DNA from: Cycloclasticus pugetii PS-1
GTDB taxonomy: Bacteria > Pseudomonadota > Gammaproteobacteria > Methylococcales > Cycloclasticaceae
Reading direction: 5' to 3'
DNA length: 64,000 bases
Assembly: GCF_000384415.1 (NCBI RefSeq)
Contig: NZ_ARVU01000001.1
Coordinates: 310,001-374,000 of the forward strand
Shown: positions 1 to 8,499 of the stretch, in pieces
Layout of the letters: each line of letters begins with the position of its first letter
Position numbering within the stretch: the first letter of the stretch is position 1
Notes under the pieces: generated by a model
The model's input: the letters and a program-made list of their open reading frames with translations, nothing else
Told to the model about the DNA's origin: nothing
Database searches by the model: none
Position numbers and translations under genes: made by a program

Positions 1-243
1 CCGTTGAATGCTTACTTTTCGACAAAGTAAATCTAATTCGGCAAGCCGATCATATTTAGCCGCAGCGTTAAAAAGGTTGATGGGAGAGTGTAACGGACCA
101 TCAGAGGGGCCACGAATTAAGCCTTCGTAACCATAAATTTTATTGTCTTTCATCGAAATGATTGGCTGAAAGAGCGGAGTCAGTGAGTCTGTTGCTAATA
201 TATCTAAAAGCGATTGATAGTGTAGTTTTTCATCATGTGTCAT
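1..243 (-). CDS. EAL-domain protein, N-terminal part (runs off the window edge)
   Basis: The minus-strand frame opens with ATG at 243 and stays open to the window edge, giving 81 residues. The stretch LFQPIIS (about residues 24-30) followed by YGYEGLIRGP (about 37-46) is the start of an EAL c-di-GMP phosphodiesterase domain; EGLIRGP is the variant of the EAL signature itself. No sensor domain precedes it, so EAL is N-terminal; in this family GGDEF or CBS domains may follow, but that part is outside the window. The gene diverges from phoB across about 240 bp. Enzymatic activity cannot be judged because most catalytic residues lie beyond the edge. Confidence 0.8.
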   Translation of the reverse strand, partial: MTHDEKLHYQSLLDILATDSLTPLFQPIISMKDNKIYGYEGLIRGPSDGPLHSPINLFNAAAKYDRLAELDLLCRKVSIQR

Positions 244-420
244 AGGTGGGGAGTATCAATCAATAATATGACAGTTGTATGACGTTCATATAACGGGGCA
301 TTAAAAAAAGTTTACTGGTTGAGAGACCGCAGGCGCCTTAAGGTGGTTCAGTGCGTTACTGTTATTTTTAATAATTAGAGACAGGGTTTTCTCCGAAGCA
401 AGTTAGAAGTAGTTTGTAAA

Positions 421-442
421 TTGTCACCGTGTTGTCATAAAT
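421..442 (+). promoter_or_regulatory. Pho box upstream of phoB
   Basis: Two 11-bp direct repeats, each beginning TTGTCA (421 and 432), match the PhoB-binding consensus of CTGTCAT-type heptamers every 11 bp. The site is 40 bp upstream of the phoB start, consistent with autoregulation. It also lies in the divergent region shared with the EAL gene. Confidence 0.7.
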
Positions 443-481
443 ATTAGGTATTCTGTAAACACTTACTTAAATGGCTTTTTT

Positions 482-1177
482 ATGGAAACAATGAATGTAT
501 TGATGGTTGAAGACGATGAGGATATTGGCGAAATGCTACAACTTTCTCTTCAAACGAATAATATTGAAGTAACGTGGTGTAAAGATGTAATGAGAGCGCA
601 AGAGTCTTTGCGAGATACGACGCCCGATATTATCTTGTTAGATTGGATGTTACCCGGAATTAGTGGGCCAGATTGGATCAAGTTTTTAAAGAATCAAGAA
701 GAAAATAAACGTATCCCGATTATCCTGTTGACGGCACGCAGCGCGGAAGAAGATAAAGTATCGGGCTTGGAAACAGGCGCAGACGATTATGTAACCAAGC
801 CTTTTTCTGTGCAAGAGCTCATTGCCAGAATGAAAGCGGTCTTACGACGAACCAGTACAGAAAATGAAACAGGGGTGATATCAATTGGCCCATTGTTTAT
901 TGACCCATCGAGTCATCGAGTCACTATCAATGAGGTGGACCTGATGATGAGCCCGACAGAGTATAAATTGCTGTCTTTCTTTGCTACAAACCCCAATAAA
1001 GTTTTCTCTCGCAATCAGCTGCTTGATAATGTATGGGGCGATAATGTCTACGTAGAAGATCGTACCGTTGATGTGCACATTAGGCGTTTAAGACGGATAT
1101 TAGATGCTCAGGGTTGTGCAGACCTAGTTCAAACGGTAAGAGGGTTTGGTTATAAATTGGTGAACTTAAGCGCGTGA
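482..1177 (+). CDS. phoB: Phosphate regulon response regulator PhoB
   Basis: 231 residues, the usual length for an OmpR/PhoB-family regulator. The receiver domain (about 4-120) has the acidic pocket E10-D11-D12, phosphoacceptor D54 in LLDWMLPG, T84 and K106 in TKPF. The winged-helix DNA-binding domain (about 130-228) carries the family signatures PTEYKLL, VWGDNVYVEDRTVDVHIRRLR and VRGFGYK. Phosphorylated PhoB activates phosphate-starvation genes by binding Pho boxes. phoR follows with a 4-base overlap and pstS lies just beyond, so the role is secure. An internal ATG at 491 (MNVLMVEDD) is an alternative start; no strong Shine-Dalgarno decides between them. Confidence 0.95.
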   Translation: METMNVLMVEDDEDIGEMLQLSLQTNNIEVTWCKDVMRAQESLRDTTPDIILLDWMLPGISGPDWIKFLKNQEENKRIPIILLTARSAEEDKVSGLETGADDYVTKPFSVQELIARMKAVLRRTSTENETGVISIGPLFIDPSSHRVTINEVDLMMSPTEYKLLSFFATNPNKVFSRNQLLDNVWGDNVYVEDRTVDVHIRRLRRILDAQGCADLVQTVRGFGYKLVNLSA

Positions 1178-2478
1178 ATATAAATCATAACTATGAGCGA
1201 AACACCTTTCTGTTGTGGTTTTTAACAGTCGGTGTTTTGGGTGTGTTAGTCGGTTACCCCGTCGAGGTGTCGGCACTTTTTTTATTGGCTTACATTGTCT
1301 TTCAATATCGTCGGTTACAACGTTTATATAGGTGGTCTAAGAAGTCTGGTGATCATGACCTGCCGTTTGAAGATGGCTTGTTTGGTCAAATTTCGGAAGA
1401 CATCTATCAATCTAAGATGCAGGGGCTGGCACAAAAAGACAGTGTTAAATACCAACTAGAACGGTTTAAAAAGTTAATTTCTGTTTTTCCGGATGGTGTG
1501 GTTATTCTTTCATTGTCTAATGAGATTAAGTGGTTCAATAAGCAAGCCTCCCGGCTACTTATTTTAAAAAAAGAAGATACCGGGCAACTGATTAATCATT
1601 TAGTAAGGCATCCTCGGTTTACGCACTTTCTTAAAAATCTCAAGAGCGATGACGCCATTGTGATCGAGGCGCCTGTAATAGACACCAGCTGGTCGGCAGA
1701 AAAGATTGAAATAAGGGTATTGCCATATGGTGACGATGAACGTTTGTTGTTGATACGAGATGTCACTAAGGTTGAGCGCACGAATCAAGTGCGAAAAGAC
1801 TTTGTGTCGAATGCATCGCATGAGTTAAGAACGCCGCTAACGGTCATGAAGGGCTATGTGGAAATGTTGTTGGCTTCAACCGCTGAGGATAATGTGCAAG
1901 TGGGTGCTTCGCTACGTAAAGTTGATCAGCAAGTGATTAAAATGCAAACCATGATCGAAGAGCTATTAGCGCTAAGTCGGCTAGAAGAGGGTAAAGTCGA
2001 GGCAGCCAATAGCTTGGTTAATGTGCGCAGTGTATGTGAACAAATTAAGTCCGAATTTCAGTCAGCGGCAAATGAGCATCAGCAATCATTGGTGTTTGAT
2101 GTTCCATCGAGTCTTAATTTAAAGGGCAGTAAAGGTTCCTTATTAACCGTGTTGAGAAACTTGGTTGGTAATGCCATTAATTACTCTGATGAAAATGGTG
2201 AGATTCGTGTCGGCTGGGCAATCAATGAGCAAGGTCAGGGGCAACTTTTTGTTAAAGATACAGGTCAAGGAATAGGCGCCAGACACTTATCTCGATTAAC
2301 AGAGCGTTTCTACCGGGTAGCTGAAAATAATATAAAAAATAAAACTGGGACAGGCCTAGGGTTAGCCATTGTAAAACATGAGTTAGAAAGGCATGAGGCG
2401 CATCTGGTTATCGATAGTCAAGAAGGGGAAGGCAGTTGTTTTCAGTGTGTATTTCCCGCTGAAAGAATAGACCCATAA
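1174..2478 (+). CDS. phoR: Phosphate regulon sensor histidine kinase PhoR
   Basis: 434 residues, starting at GTG 1174 and overlapping the phoB stop (GTGA). Two hydrophobic segments lie at about 12-28 and 31-45, then a PAS-like domain (about 95-195). The HisKA dimerisation box contains SHELRTPL with phosphoacceptor H216. The HATPase domain follows, with N box NLVGNAINYS (about 330-340) and G boxes DTGQGIG and GTGLGLAI. In this family PhoR senses phosphate through the Pst/PhoU complex and phosphorylates or dephosphorylates PhoB. Length, architecture and position next to phoB all agree. Confidence 0.95.
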   Translation: MNINHNYERNTFLLWFLTVGVLGVLVGYPVEVSALFLLAYIVFQYRRLQRLYRWSKKSGDHDLPFEDGLFGQISEDIYQSKMQGLAQKDSVKYQLERFKKLISVFPDGVVILSLSNEIKWFNKQASRLLILKKEDTGQLINHLVRHPRFTHFLKNLKSDDAIVIEAPVIDTSWSAEKIEIRVLPYGDDERLLLIRDVTKVERTNQVRKDFVSNASHELRTPLTVMKGYVEMLLASTAEDNVQVGASLRKVDQQVIKMQTMIEELLALSRLEEGKVEAANSLVNVRSVCEQIKSEFQSAANEHQQSLVFDVPSSLNLKGSKGSLLTVLRNLVGNAINYSDENGEIRVGWAINEQGQGQLFVKDTGQGIGARHLSRLTERFYRVAENNIKNKTGTGLGLAIVKHELERHEAHLVIDSQEGEGSCFQCVFPAERIDP

Positions 2479-2480
2479 GG

Positions 2481-2515
2481 CTGTCATCAAACTGTCACAT
2501 TGCGTTCATTATAAT
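2481..2515 (+). promoter_or_regulatory. Pho box and -10 element of pstS
   Basis: Two near-consensus half-sites, CTGTCAT at 2481 and CTGTCAC at 2492 (11-bp spacing), are followed by a perfect TATAAT at 2510-2515. The Pho box replaces the -35 element, the classical layout of a PhoB-activated promoter. The pstS start is 77 bp further on. Confidence 0.85.
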
Positions 2516-2591
2516 GCCACATACCAAACCTAAAATGATGCACAGAGTAGAGCAAACGCTTTGCCAAATATTCAACTAAATTGGAAAAAAT

Positions 2592-3590
2592 ATGAAAATG
2601 AAAAAGATAGTGGCACTAGGACTGCTTAGCCTAACGATTGGGACAGCGGCTCACGCAGCTAAAATTGAAGGCACGGGCTCAAGTTTTGCCTACCCTGCGT
2701 ATACAACGTGGAGTAAAGTTTATTACGGTGAAACAAAAAACCAAGTCAATTACACACCAACAGGCAGTGGTTCGGGTATTAAAGAAGTTAGTGCTCGTCA
2801 CGTTGATTTTGGTGGCTCAGACAAGCCTTTAAAATCAAGTTCTTTAGCAAAAGCAAGTTTGATTCAATTCCCAACAGCTATTGGTGCGGTGACTTTTGCA
2901 TATAATGTTGAGGGCGTCAGCGGTATGAAACTAAGCGAAGCCGCTATTTCTGGCATTATGTTAGGCAAAATTACAAAGTGGAATGATCCTATCATAGCGG
3001 CTGATAATTCAGGTATTGCTTTACCAAATGAAGATATTTTGTTTGTTCACCGTAGTGATAAATCAGGTACAACCTTTGCCTTTACCTACTACTTGAGCAA
3101 AATGAACCAAGAATGGCGCGAAACAATGGGTGCTAAGAAAGTAGTGTCATGGCCGACTAAAAACCGGATTGCTGGCAAAGGTAACTTTGGAGTTGCAACG
3201 GCGATTAAAAATAACGGGTTTTCTATCGGTTATGTGGATTACGCGGATGCTAAAAAGAATGGTTTAGATATGGCTATTATTGAAAATCGCGAAGGTATAT
3301 TTGTTAAGCCAGAGCCAGCAACATTCGAAGCTGCGGCAGTGTATGCAGACTTAGATCCTAAAAAGGACTTTTATGCCAATATTGCATACCCACCAAAAGG
3401 CTATCCAGTCGTGACAGCAACGTTTGCATTAGTTCCTCAAAATGGTGAAAATGCAAAAGAAGTGATCAAGTTCTTTGATTATGCATTAACCAAAAAGAAC
3501 AAGCTCATTGAGTCGGTCGGTTACGTTTCCCTTCCAGATGCAGTGATTAAAAAAATCCAAGGCTACTGGGTGGAAAAAGGCTTAAAATAA
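2592..3590 (+). CDS. pstS: Periplasmic phosphate-binding protein PstS
   Basis: 332 residues. The signal peptide is residues 1-22 with an AHA-type cleavage site. Mature-protein motifs are typical of the PstS/SphX family: GTGSSFAYP, TGSGSGIKEV, FGGSDKPL and HRSDKSGTTFAF, whose Ser, Asp, Arg and Thr side chains bind phosphate. It delivers phosphate to the PstCA channel. A Pho box precedes the gene, and a hairpin terminator directly after it should make PstS more abundant than the membrane subunits. Confidence 0.95.
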   Translation: MKMKKIVALGLLSLTIGTAAHAAKIEGTGSSFAYPAYTTWSKVYYGETKNQVNYTPTGSGSGIKEVSARHVDFGGSDKPLKSSSLAKASLIQFPTAIGAVTFAYNVEGVSGMKLSEAAISGIMLGKITKWNDPIIAADNSGIALPNEDILFVHRSDKSGTTFAFTYYLSKMNQEWRETMGAKKVVSWPTKNRIAGKGNFGVATAIKNNGFSIGYVDYADAKKNGLDMAIIENREGIFVKPEPATFEAAAVYADLDPKKDFYANIAYPPKGYPVVTATFALVPQNGENAKEVIKFFDYALTKKNKLIESVGYVSLPDAVIKKIQGYWVEKGLK

Positions 3591-3621
3591 GCGCAATCTT
3601 TAACACAAGTTAACTTAAAAG

Positions 3622-3651
3622 CCTTCTCAAGAGGTTGTTGAGAAGGTTTTT
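3622..3651 (+). terminator. Intra-operon terminator/attenuator between pstS and pstC
   Basis: A 9-bp perfect stem (CCTTCTCAA at 3622-3630 with TTGAGAAGG at 3638-3646), a 7-base loop and a T-run form a Rho-independent signal 31 bp after pstS. The remaining Pst genes have no separate Pho box, so this is probably a leaky stop that sets the PstS:PstCAB ratio. Confidence 0.75.
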
Positions 3652-3670
3652 GTTTGTCCCAGAGGGCGTA

Positions 3671-4669
3671 ATGGAATTATTTTTTAGAAAAATTGCTCAA
3701 TTAAGCGCTAGCTTAGTTTTTGTTATCTTAGCGGCTACAACGCTGGTTCTTTATTTATCAGCGAAACCGGCGATAGAAGAGTTTGGGGTTAAGTTTTTGT
3801 TTGAATCTCGTTGGGGCGAAGAAGAAAAGCTTGAGTTGTCGCCTGCCCAATTAGCCGAGTTAGAGTCATTAAAGGCGGACAAAGAGCAACCTTTAGAAGA
3901 TGACTTTATTGAAGATGAAGAGGATTTTATCTTCGACGATGAAGATTTTATTACCGATGACGATATGGACTCTGAAGACAAGACCTCGAGAGAGGTTTAT
4001 GGTGCATTAGTCCCTATTGTTGGTACGGTTTTCTCAACGCTTATCGCAATGTTGTTTTCAGTGCCTATAGCAATGGGCATTGCTGTTTTTCTATCTGAAA
4101 TCGCGCCTGCTGCAATCGCCAAGCCTGTTGGCATAGCGATTGAGTTGTTGGCTTCTATCCCCAGTATCATTTATGGCATGTGGGGGCTGTTCTACTTTGG
4201 CCCATTCATCGCGGCTCTGTTTGGTGGAAATACAGTGTCATTGTTGGTTGCGGGGCTGGTACTTGGAATTATGGTTATACCTTTTATGGCGGCTTTAAGT
4301 CGAGATGCGATAACGACCGTGCCTGATATGCTGAAAGAATCAGCGTATGCGATGGGGGCGACTAAATTAGAGGTCATAAAAGATGTTGTTTTTCCTTATG
4401 CGCGGTCGGGCATTATAGGCTCCATAATATTGTCATTTGGCCGAGCGTTGGGCGAAACGATGGCAGTAGCCTTTGTTATTGGGGGCGTGTATCAATTTGC
4501 CAAAAAAGTAACCGACCCGACTAACTCAATCCCAGTGGTGTTGGCAAATAGCTTTGCAGAATCAAGTGGGTTGAGCTTATCTGTCTTATTTTATTTGGCG
4601 CTTATATTATTTGTCCTAAGCTTTATTGTGATAGCGAGCGCTAAATTTTACTTCTTGAGGAAAAAATAA
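3671..4669 (+). CDS. pstC: Phosphate ABC transporter permease PstC with an acidic insert
   Basis: 332 residues from ATG 3671. This start was chosen because an AGAGGGC Shine-Dalgarno precedes it and because the longer frame would begin inside the terminator stem. One N-terminal membrane helix is followed by a loop, then the BPD_transp_1 permease domain from YGALVPIVGT onward, with the EAA-type loop around LKESAYAMGATKLEV. The oddity is an insert of about 60 residues, very rich in Asp and Glu, between the first helix and the permease core (about residues 50-112), where Escherichia coli PstC has only a short periplasmic linker. pstA starts in TAATG overlap with the stop. Confidence 0.92.
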   Translation: MELFFRKIAQLSASLVFVILAATTLVLYLSAKPAIEEFGVKFLFESRWGEEEKLELSPAQLAELESLKADKEQPLEDDFIEDEEDFIFDDEDFITDDDMDSEDKTSREVYGALVPIVGTVFSTLIAMLFSVPIAMGIAVFLSEIAPAAIAKPVGIAIELLASIPSIIYGMWGLFYFGPFIAALFGGNTVSLLVAGLVLGIMVIPFMAALSRDAITTVPDMLKESAYAMGATKLEVIKDVVFPYARSGIIGSIILSFGRALGETMAVAFVIGGVYQFAKKVTDPTNSIPVVLANSFAESSGLSLSVLFYLALILFVLSFIVIASAKFYFLRKK

Positions 4670-5481
4670 TGCGTTTAATGATGAATCGCGTGTTTATTGT
4701 CTTCTCCAGCTTGGCCGCAGTAGTAGGGTTACTTTTTTTAGGCTGGATTTTGTTCACCTTGTGCTCAAAAGGTTTGCAAGGACTCAGCTGGGATGTGTTT
4801 ACAAAAGACCTGATTGAGGGAGGGTTACGTAATGTAATCGTCGGCCAAATAATGATGTCTGGTATAGCGACACTGATCGGTATTCCAGTGGGTATTCTCG
4901 CGGGTATTTACTTGCAAGAGTATGGCGGTAATTCAAAAAGTACAGAGTTTTTACGTGACCTCAGCGATGTCATGATGTCGGCACCTTCGATTGTTGTGGG
5001 TACATTTGTTTATGCAATTGTTGTTGTGCCTACGGGGCATACCAGTGGTTGGGCCGGTGTTTTAGCGCTGTTTATCTTAATGGTACCTATTATTGTTAGG
5101 ACAACAGACGATATGTTAAACCTTGTGCCGACAGAACTTCGCGAAGCAGGTATCGCCATTGGCGCATCTAAGTACCATGTGACGATGAACATTGTCGTGC
5201 GTTATGCCAAGGCCGGTATTTTAACGGGTATTTTGTTAGCCTTTGCTCGGGTAGTGGGGGAAACGGCGCCTTTGATTTATACCAGTGGTTCGAGTGAATT
5301 TTGGTCAACAGACTTAACGAGCACATTCCCGTCGTTAACAGTGTCTATCTATAACCTTGCAACAATGCCAGACGATAAAATGATTCAGTTAGGCTGGACA
5401 GGGGCCTTTTTGTTAACGGCAATGGTATTAATAATTAATTTGCTTGGCCGTTATGCTAGCAATAAAAAGAGAGCAAACTAA
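4669..5481 (+). CDS. pstA: Phosphate ABC transporter permease PstA
   Basis: 270 residues, six predicted membrane helices and a BPD_transp_1 domain, with the EAA loop around [15 protein letters not shown] and conserved GETAPLIYT near the last helices. It pairs with PstC to form the phosphate channel in the inner membrane. The start overlaps the pstC stop (TAATG) and its own stop overlaps pstB in the same way, so the three genes are translationally coupled. Confidence 0.94.
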   Translation: MRLMMNRVFIVFSSLAAVVGLLFLGWILFTLCSKGLQGLSWDVFTKDLIEGGLRNVIVGQIMMSGIATLIGIPVGILAGIYLQEYGGNSKSTEFLRDLSDVMMSAPSIVVGTFVYAIVVVPTGHTSGWAGVLALFILMVPIIVRTTDDMLNLVPTELREAGIAIGASKYHVTMNIVVRYAKAGILTGILLAFARVVGETAPLIYTSGSSEFWSTDLTSTFPSLTVSIYNLATMPDDKMIQLGWTGAFLLTAMVLIINLLGRYASNKKRAN

Positions 5482-6266
5482 TGAAGAATATGATGGAAGT
5501 TAAAGACTTAACGTTTACTTATAGTGGTGCAAGTGAACCATCGCTAAAAGCTATTTCGTTGCCCATTGAAAAGAATAAAGTAACCGCGTTAATCGGCCCT
5601 AGCGGCTGTGGCAAATCGACTTTGCTACGTGGTATGAACCGTATTCATGATTTATACCCTGGTCATCGCTATGACGGTGTTATTAACCTTTTGAATGGAG
5701 ATAGCAAAACGTACACAAATATTTTAGACCTGAAAAAAGAAGCAGAATTAATTCGGTTACGCCAACGAGTCGGTATGATTTTTCAAAAACCAACACCGTT
5801 TCCAATGACGATTTTTGAGAATATTGCTTATGGTTTAAGACTTTCTGGCGTTAAAAAACGCGCCGAGCTTCAAGAGGTGGTGGAGCAGTCTTTACGTGAT
5901 GCGGCCTTATGGGATGAGGCGAAAAACCGATTGGGCCATGATGCACGTGGTCTGAGTGGTGGGCAGCAGCAACGCTTATGTATTGCACGGGCGATTGCAT
6001 TAAAACCAGAGGTTATTTTGTTTGATGAGCCCACCAGTGCGTTAGACCCTATTTCAACCTTAGCGATTGAGGAAATGATTTCTGTTCTTCGTGAGCAATA
6101 TAGTATCTGCATCGTGACACATAATATGCAGCAGGCGGCGCGCATTTCAGATTACACAGGGTTTATGTATTTGGGTGAAATGATTGAGTACGATGAAACA
6201 AAAACCATTTTTATGAAACCATCACAAAAGCAAACTGAAGACTACATTAGTGGTCGATTTGGCTAA
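5481..6266 (+). CDS. pstB: Phosphate ABC transporter ATP-binding protein PstB
   Basis: 261 residues, the typical PstB length. Walker A is GPSGCGKST (about 40-48), the Q-loop region is [11 protein letters not shown] (PstB-specific), the signature is LSGGQQQRL, Walker B is [13 protein letters not shown], and the H-loop lies in IVTHNM. It powers phosphate import through PstCA and, with PhoU, reports phosphate status to PhoR. It follows pstA with a TAATG overlap; phoU begins 9 bp downstream. Confidence 0.96.
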   Translation: MKNMMEVKDLTFTYSGASEPSLKAISLPIEKNKVTALIGPSGCGKSTLLRGMNRIHDLYPGHRYDGVINLLNGDSKTYTNILDLKKEAELIRLRQRVGMIFQKPTPFPMTIFENIAYGLRLSGVKKRAELQEVVEQSLRDAALWDEAKNRLGHDARGLSGGQQQRLCIARAIALKPEVILFDEPTSALDPISTLAIEEMISVLREQYSICIVTHNMQQAARISDYTGFMYLGEMIEYDETKTIFMKPSQKQTEDYISGRFG

Positions 6267-6275
6267 GGGGGCAAT

Positions 6276-6974
6276 ATGACTACAGGGGAACATATTTCAC
6301 ATAAGTTCGATGAAGACGTTGAAGAGGTGACGACCAGTGTGCTGAACATGGGTGGTTTAGTGGTTCAGCAAATTGAAAAGTCGGTTAAGGCGCTATTGGC
6401 GGGCGATAAAGAAATGGCGGAAGAGGTCATCGAGGATGACTTGAAGGTGAACACGTTTGATGTTGACATTGATGAAATGTGCAACAGTATTATCGTAATG
6501 AGGCAGCCTACGGCAACGGACTTGCGTTTGATAATGGCTATTATCAAAACAACCAGTGATCTAGAAAGAATGGGCGATGAGGCAAAGCGTATTGCTAGGC
6601 AAGCGATTGATATTTCTAAACGGGGCGCCTTCCCTGAACAGTTTGATAGCATCGAGCAGATGTCGACCCGTGTGATAGGCATGCTGAACAAGGCATTAGA
6701 CGCGTTCGCACGTCGAGATGTTGATGAGTCGTTTAATGTCATTCAAGTCGATAAAAAAGTGGATAAGGATTATGAAAATTTGGTCCGCCAACAAATCACT
6801 TATATGATGGAAGATCCGAGAAAAATTCCGGTAGCAATTGATCTATTATGGTCATCACGAGCTCTAGAGCGCATTGGTGATCGTGCTTGTAATATTTGTG
6901 AATACGTTATTTACCTTGTTAAAGGCAAAGATGTTAGGCACGTTGAAGTAAAAGAGTTAGAAAAACACTTGTAA
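6276..6974 (+). CDS. phoU: Phosphate signalling protein PhoU
   Basis: 232 residues, all-helical, two PhoU repeats. Family motifs include TATDLRLIMAIIKTTSDLERMGDEA (described in two parts: TATDLRL and DLERMGDEA) in the first repeat and ALERIGDRACNICEYVIY in the second; the E-R-x-x-D acidic clusters bind metal. PhoU links PstB to PhoR and represses the regulon when phosphate is plentiful. It is the last gene of the pst operon and a strong terminator follows it. Confidence 0.95.
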   Translation: MTTGEHISHKFDEDVEEVTTSVLNMGGLVVQQIEKSVKALLAGDKEMAEEVIEDDLKVNTFDVDIDEMCNSIIVMRQPTATDLRLIMAIIKTTSDLERMGDEAKRIARQAIDISKRGAFPEQFDSIEQMSTRVIGMLNKALDAFARRDVDESFNVIQVDKKVDKDYENLVRQQITYMMEDPRKIPVAIDLLWSSRALERIGDRACNICEYVIYLVKGKDVRHVEVKELEKHL

Positions 6975-6996
6975 ACTAAATGATTGTCTACGTTTT

Positions 6997-7024
6997 AAAA
7001 GCCCGCCTTATGGCGGGCTTTTTG
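6997..7024 (+). terminator. Rho-independent terminator after phoU
   Basis: Stem AAGCCCGCC (6999-7007) pairs with GGCGGGCTT (7012-7020) around a TTAT loop and runs into T residues. The flanking A-run also pairs with the T-run. It closes the pst-phoU operon. Confidence 0.9.
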
Positions 7025-7048
7025 TTGTGAAAAGGCAAAAAACAACAA

Positions 7049-7093
7049 TTGTCATCTGGCTGTCACACCATTGTCATTTAGCCCCTTTAATAT
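7049..7093 (+). promoter_or_regulatory. Triple Pho box and -10 of the porin gene
   Basis: Three PhoB half-sites lie in register at 11-bp steps: TTGTCAT (7049), CTGTCAC (7060) and TTGTCAT (7071). A TAATAT -10 element is at 7088-7093. This is an extended PhoB operator and shows that the following porin is a Pho-regulon member. Confidence 0.85.
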
Positions 7094-7136
7094 GCGCCCG
7101 AGTTAAAGATATTTATTAAAAAACAAGGGATTAAAA

Positions 7137-8330
7137 ATGAAACAAACTAAATTATCTGTGGCGATTAAAGCGACATTATTGGGCGCTTCAATTGTATTGG
7201 CACCGGCTTCATTTGCGGTGGATAAGGAATTATTAGACATCTTAAAAGCTAATGGTGCTATTACAGAAGATCAGTATACAGAGCTGTCTATGTCAAACAT
7301 GATGAATAAGCAAAACAAACCTTCAGACGAAATGCTTAAGAAAATGGCATGGGCAGGTAAGCTTAAAGTGAAGGGTGATTTACGATTACGCCAAGAGTTT
7401 CGTAATGATACAAATGGTTCTTCAAAGCGTGAAGACCGTCAGCGCTATCGCGCGCGTATAGCCGTAGAAGGTCAAGTGACTGATACAGTAACCGCAGGTG
7501 TCAGAATGGCCTCTAATGGTGGCGCAACCTCCACGAATGAGACATTAGGTGATGGCTTTGAAAATGATACGGTTTACTTTGATAGGGCGTATATTAATTG
7601 GACGCCTTTTAGTGGCTTAGATTTGATGGGTGGTAAGATCAAACAACCATGGGAACAGGTATCTGGTGGCCTTGTATGGGATGGTGATGTGAACCCAGAA
7701 GGTGGTGCAGCTCGTTACACAGCTAAATTGGCGGGTGCAGAAATTATAGGGTCAGTTGGTCACTTTGTCTTAGATGATATTGATGGCTATAGCTTTGACG
7801 AAGATCAAACGATGCGCTATGGACAATTGACTGCTAAATTTAATGTGGCAGGTGCTAAAGCGATGTTAGGTGGAAGTATTTATGATTACGATGCAAACAA
7901 AGCAGGTGCCTTTACAAGTGGCGGCGGTAATGATTCAACAAAATATAGTCTGCAAGAAATATTTGGTTCACTTAATATTAATGCTGGTTTGCCTCTAACA
8001 GTTTATGGCCAGTATGTTGTAAATGGTGATGCAGATGGCTTAAACGATGGTGAAGACACCGCATGGTTGTTAGGTGTTGAAACTAAAATGGGTCGCTGGA
8101 AAGCCAGTTATGATTATCGTGAAACAGAGTTAAACGCTGTAAACGGCGCTTTTAATGATTCTGACTTCGCGGGTGGACGTACCGACTCTGAAGGTAATCG
8201 CTGGAAGTTATCGTACAAGATTGATAAAAATTTCAGTGTTGGAACAACCTATATAGACTCTGAAGTTGGCCAATTAAACGGTGATTTAGATTCAGATATA
8301 TGGCAAATTGACCTAAAAGCTAAATTCTAG
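7137..8330 (+). CDS. Phosphate-starvation-induced outer-membrane porin
   Basis: 397 residues with an AAGGGAT Shine-Dalgarno. A signal peptide ends near residue 27 (SFA), followed by a short helical segment (about 30-70) and a beta-barrel. Motifs such as GDLRLRQEFRND, RYRARIAVEG, STNETLGD, VYFDRAYINWTP and VWDGDVNPEG fit the Porin_5-type putative porin family rather than OprP/OprO. The C-terminus ends in an aromatic-type beta strand (KAKF). Its triple Pho box implies a role in admitting phosphate or phosphate esters under starvation; substrate preference is inferred from regulation only. Confidence 0.85.
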   Translation: MKQTKLSVAIKATLLGASIVLAPASFAVDKELLDILKANGAITEDQYTELSMSNMMNKQNKPSDEMLKKMAWAGKLKVKGDLRLRQEFRNDTNGSSKREDRQRYRARIAVEGQVTDTVTAGVRMASNGGATSTNETLGDGFENDTVYFDRAYINWTPFSGLDLMGGKIKQPWEQVSGGLVWDGDVNPEGGAARYTAKLAGAEIIGSVGHFVLDDIDGYSFDEDQTMRYGQLTAKFNVAGAKAMLGGSIYDYDANKAGAFTSGGGNDSTKYSLQEIFGSLNINAGLPLTVYGQYVVNGDADGLNDGEDTAWLLGVETKMGRWKASYDYRETELNAVNGAFNDSDFAGGRTDSEGNRWKLSYKIDKNFSVGTTYIDSEVGQLNGDLDSDIWQIDLKAKF

Positions 8331-8382
8331 CGTTATGCTTTGATCAGCAGTGCCTTAATGGCATTTGCGCAATAGTTTTATA

Positions 8383-8413
8383 AGCCCAGGCATTCATGTC
8401 TGGGCTTTTTTTT
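8383..8413 (+). terminator. Terminator after the porin
   Basis: AGCCCAG (8383-8389) pairs with CTGGGCT (8400-8406), followed by seven T residues. It sits 50 bp after the porin stop. It also shows that the open frame reaching back to 8365 is not the real start of the next gene. Confidence 0.88.
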
Positions 8414-8499
8414 GTGATGTGGAAACAATAGTTTTGGCAATACTGGTCAGATTAATGCAAAATGCCGACATTCTTTCTAAATTAAATATTAATAAAAAT

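Noticed and set aside
3751-3981. Serine-rich minus-strand frame opposite pstC
   Set aside because: It is the antisense of the Asp/Glu-rich codons (GAT/GAA read as Ser codons) of PstC and has no independent features.
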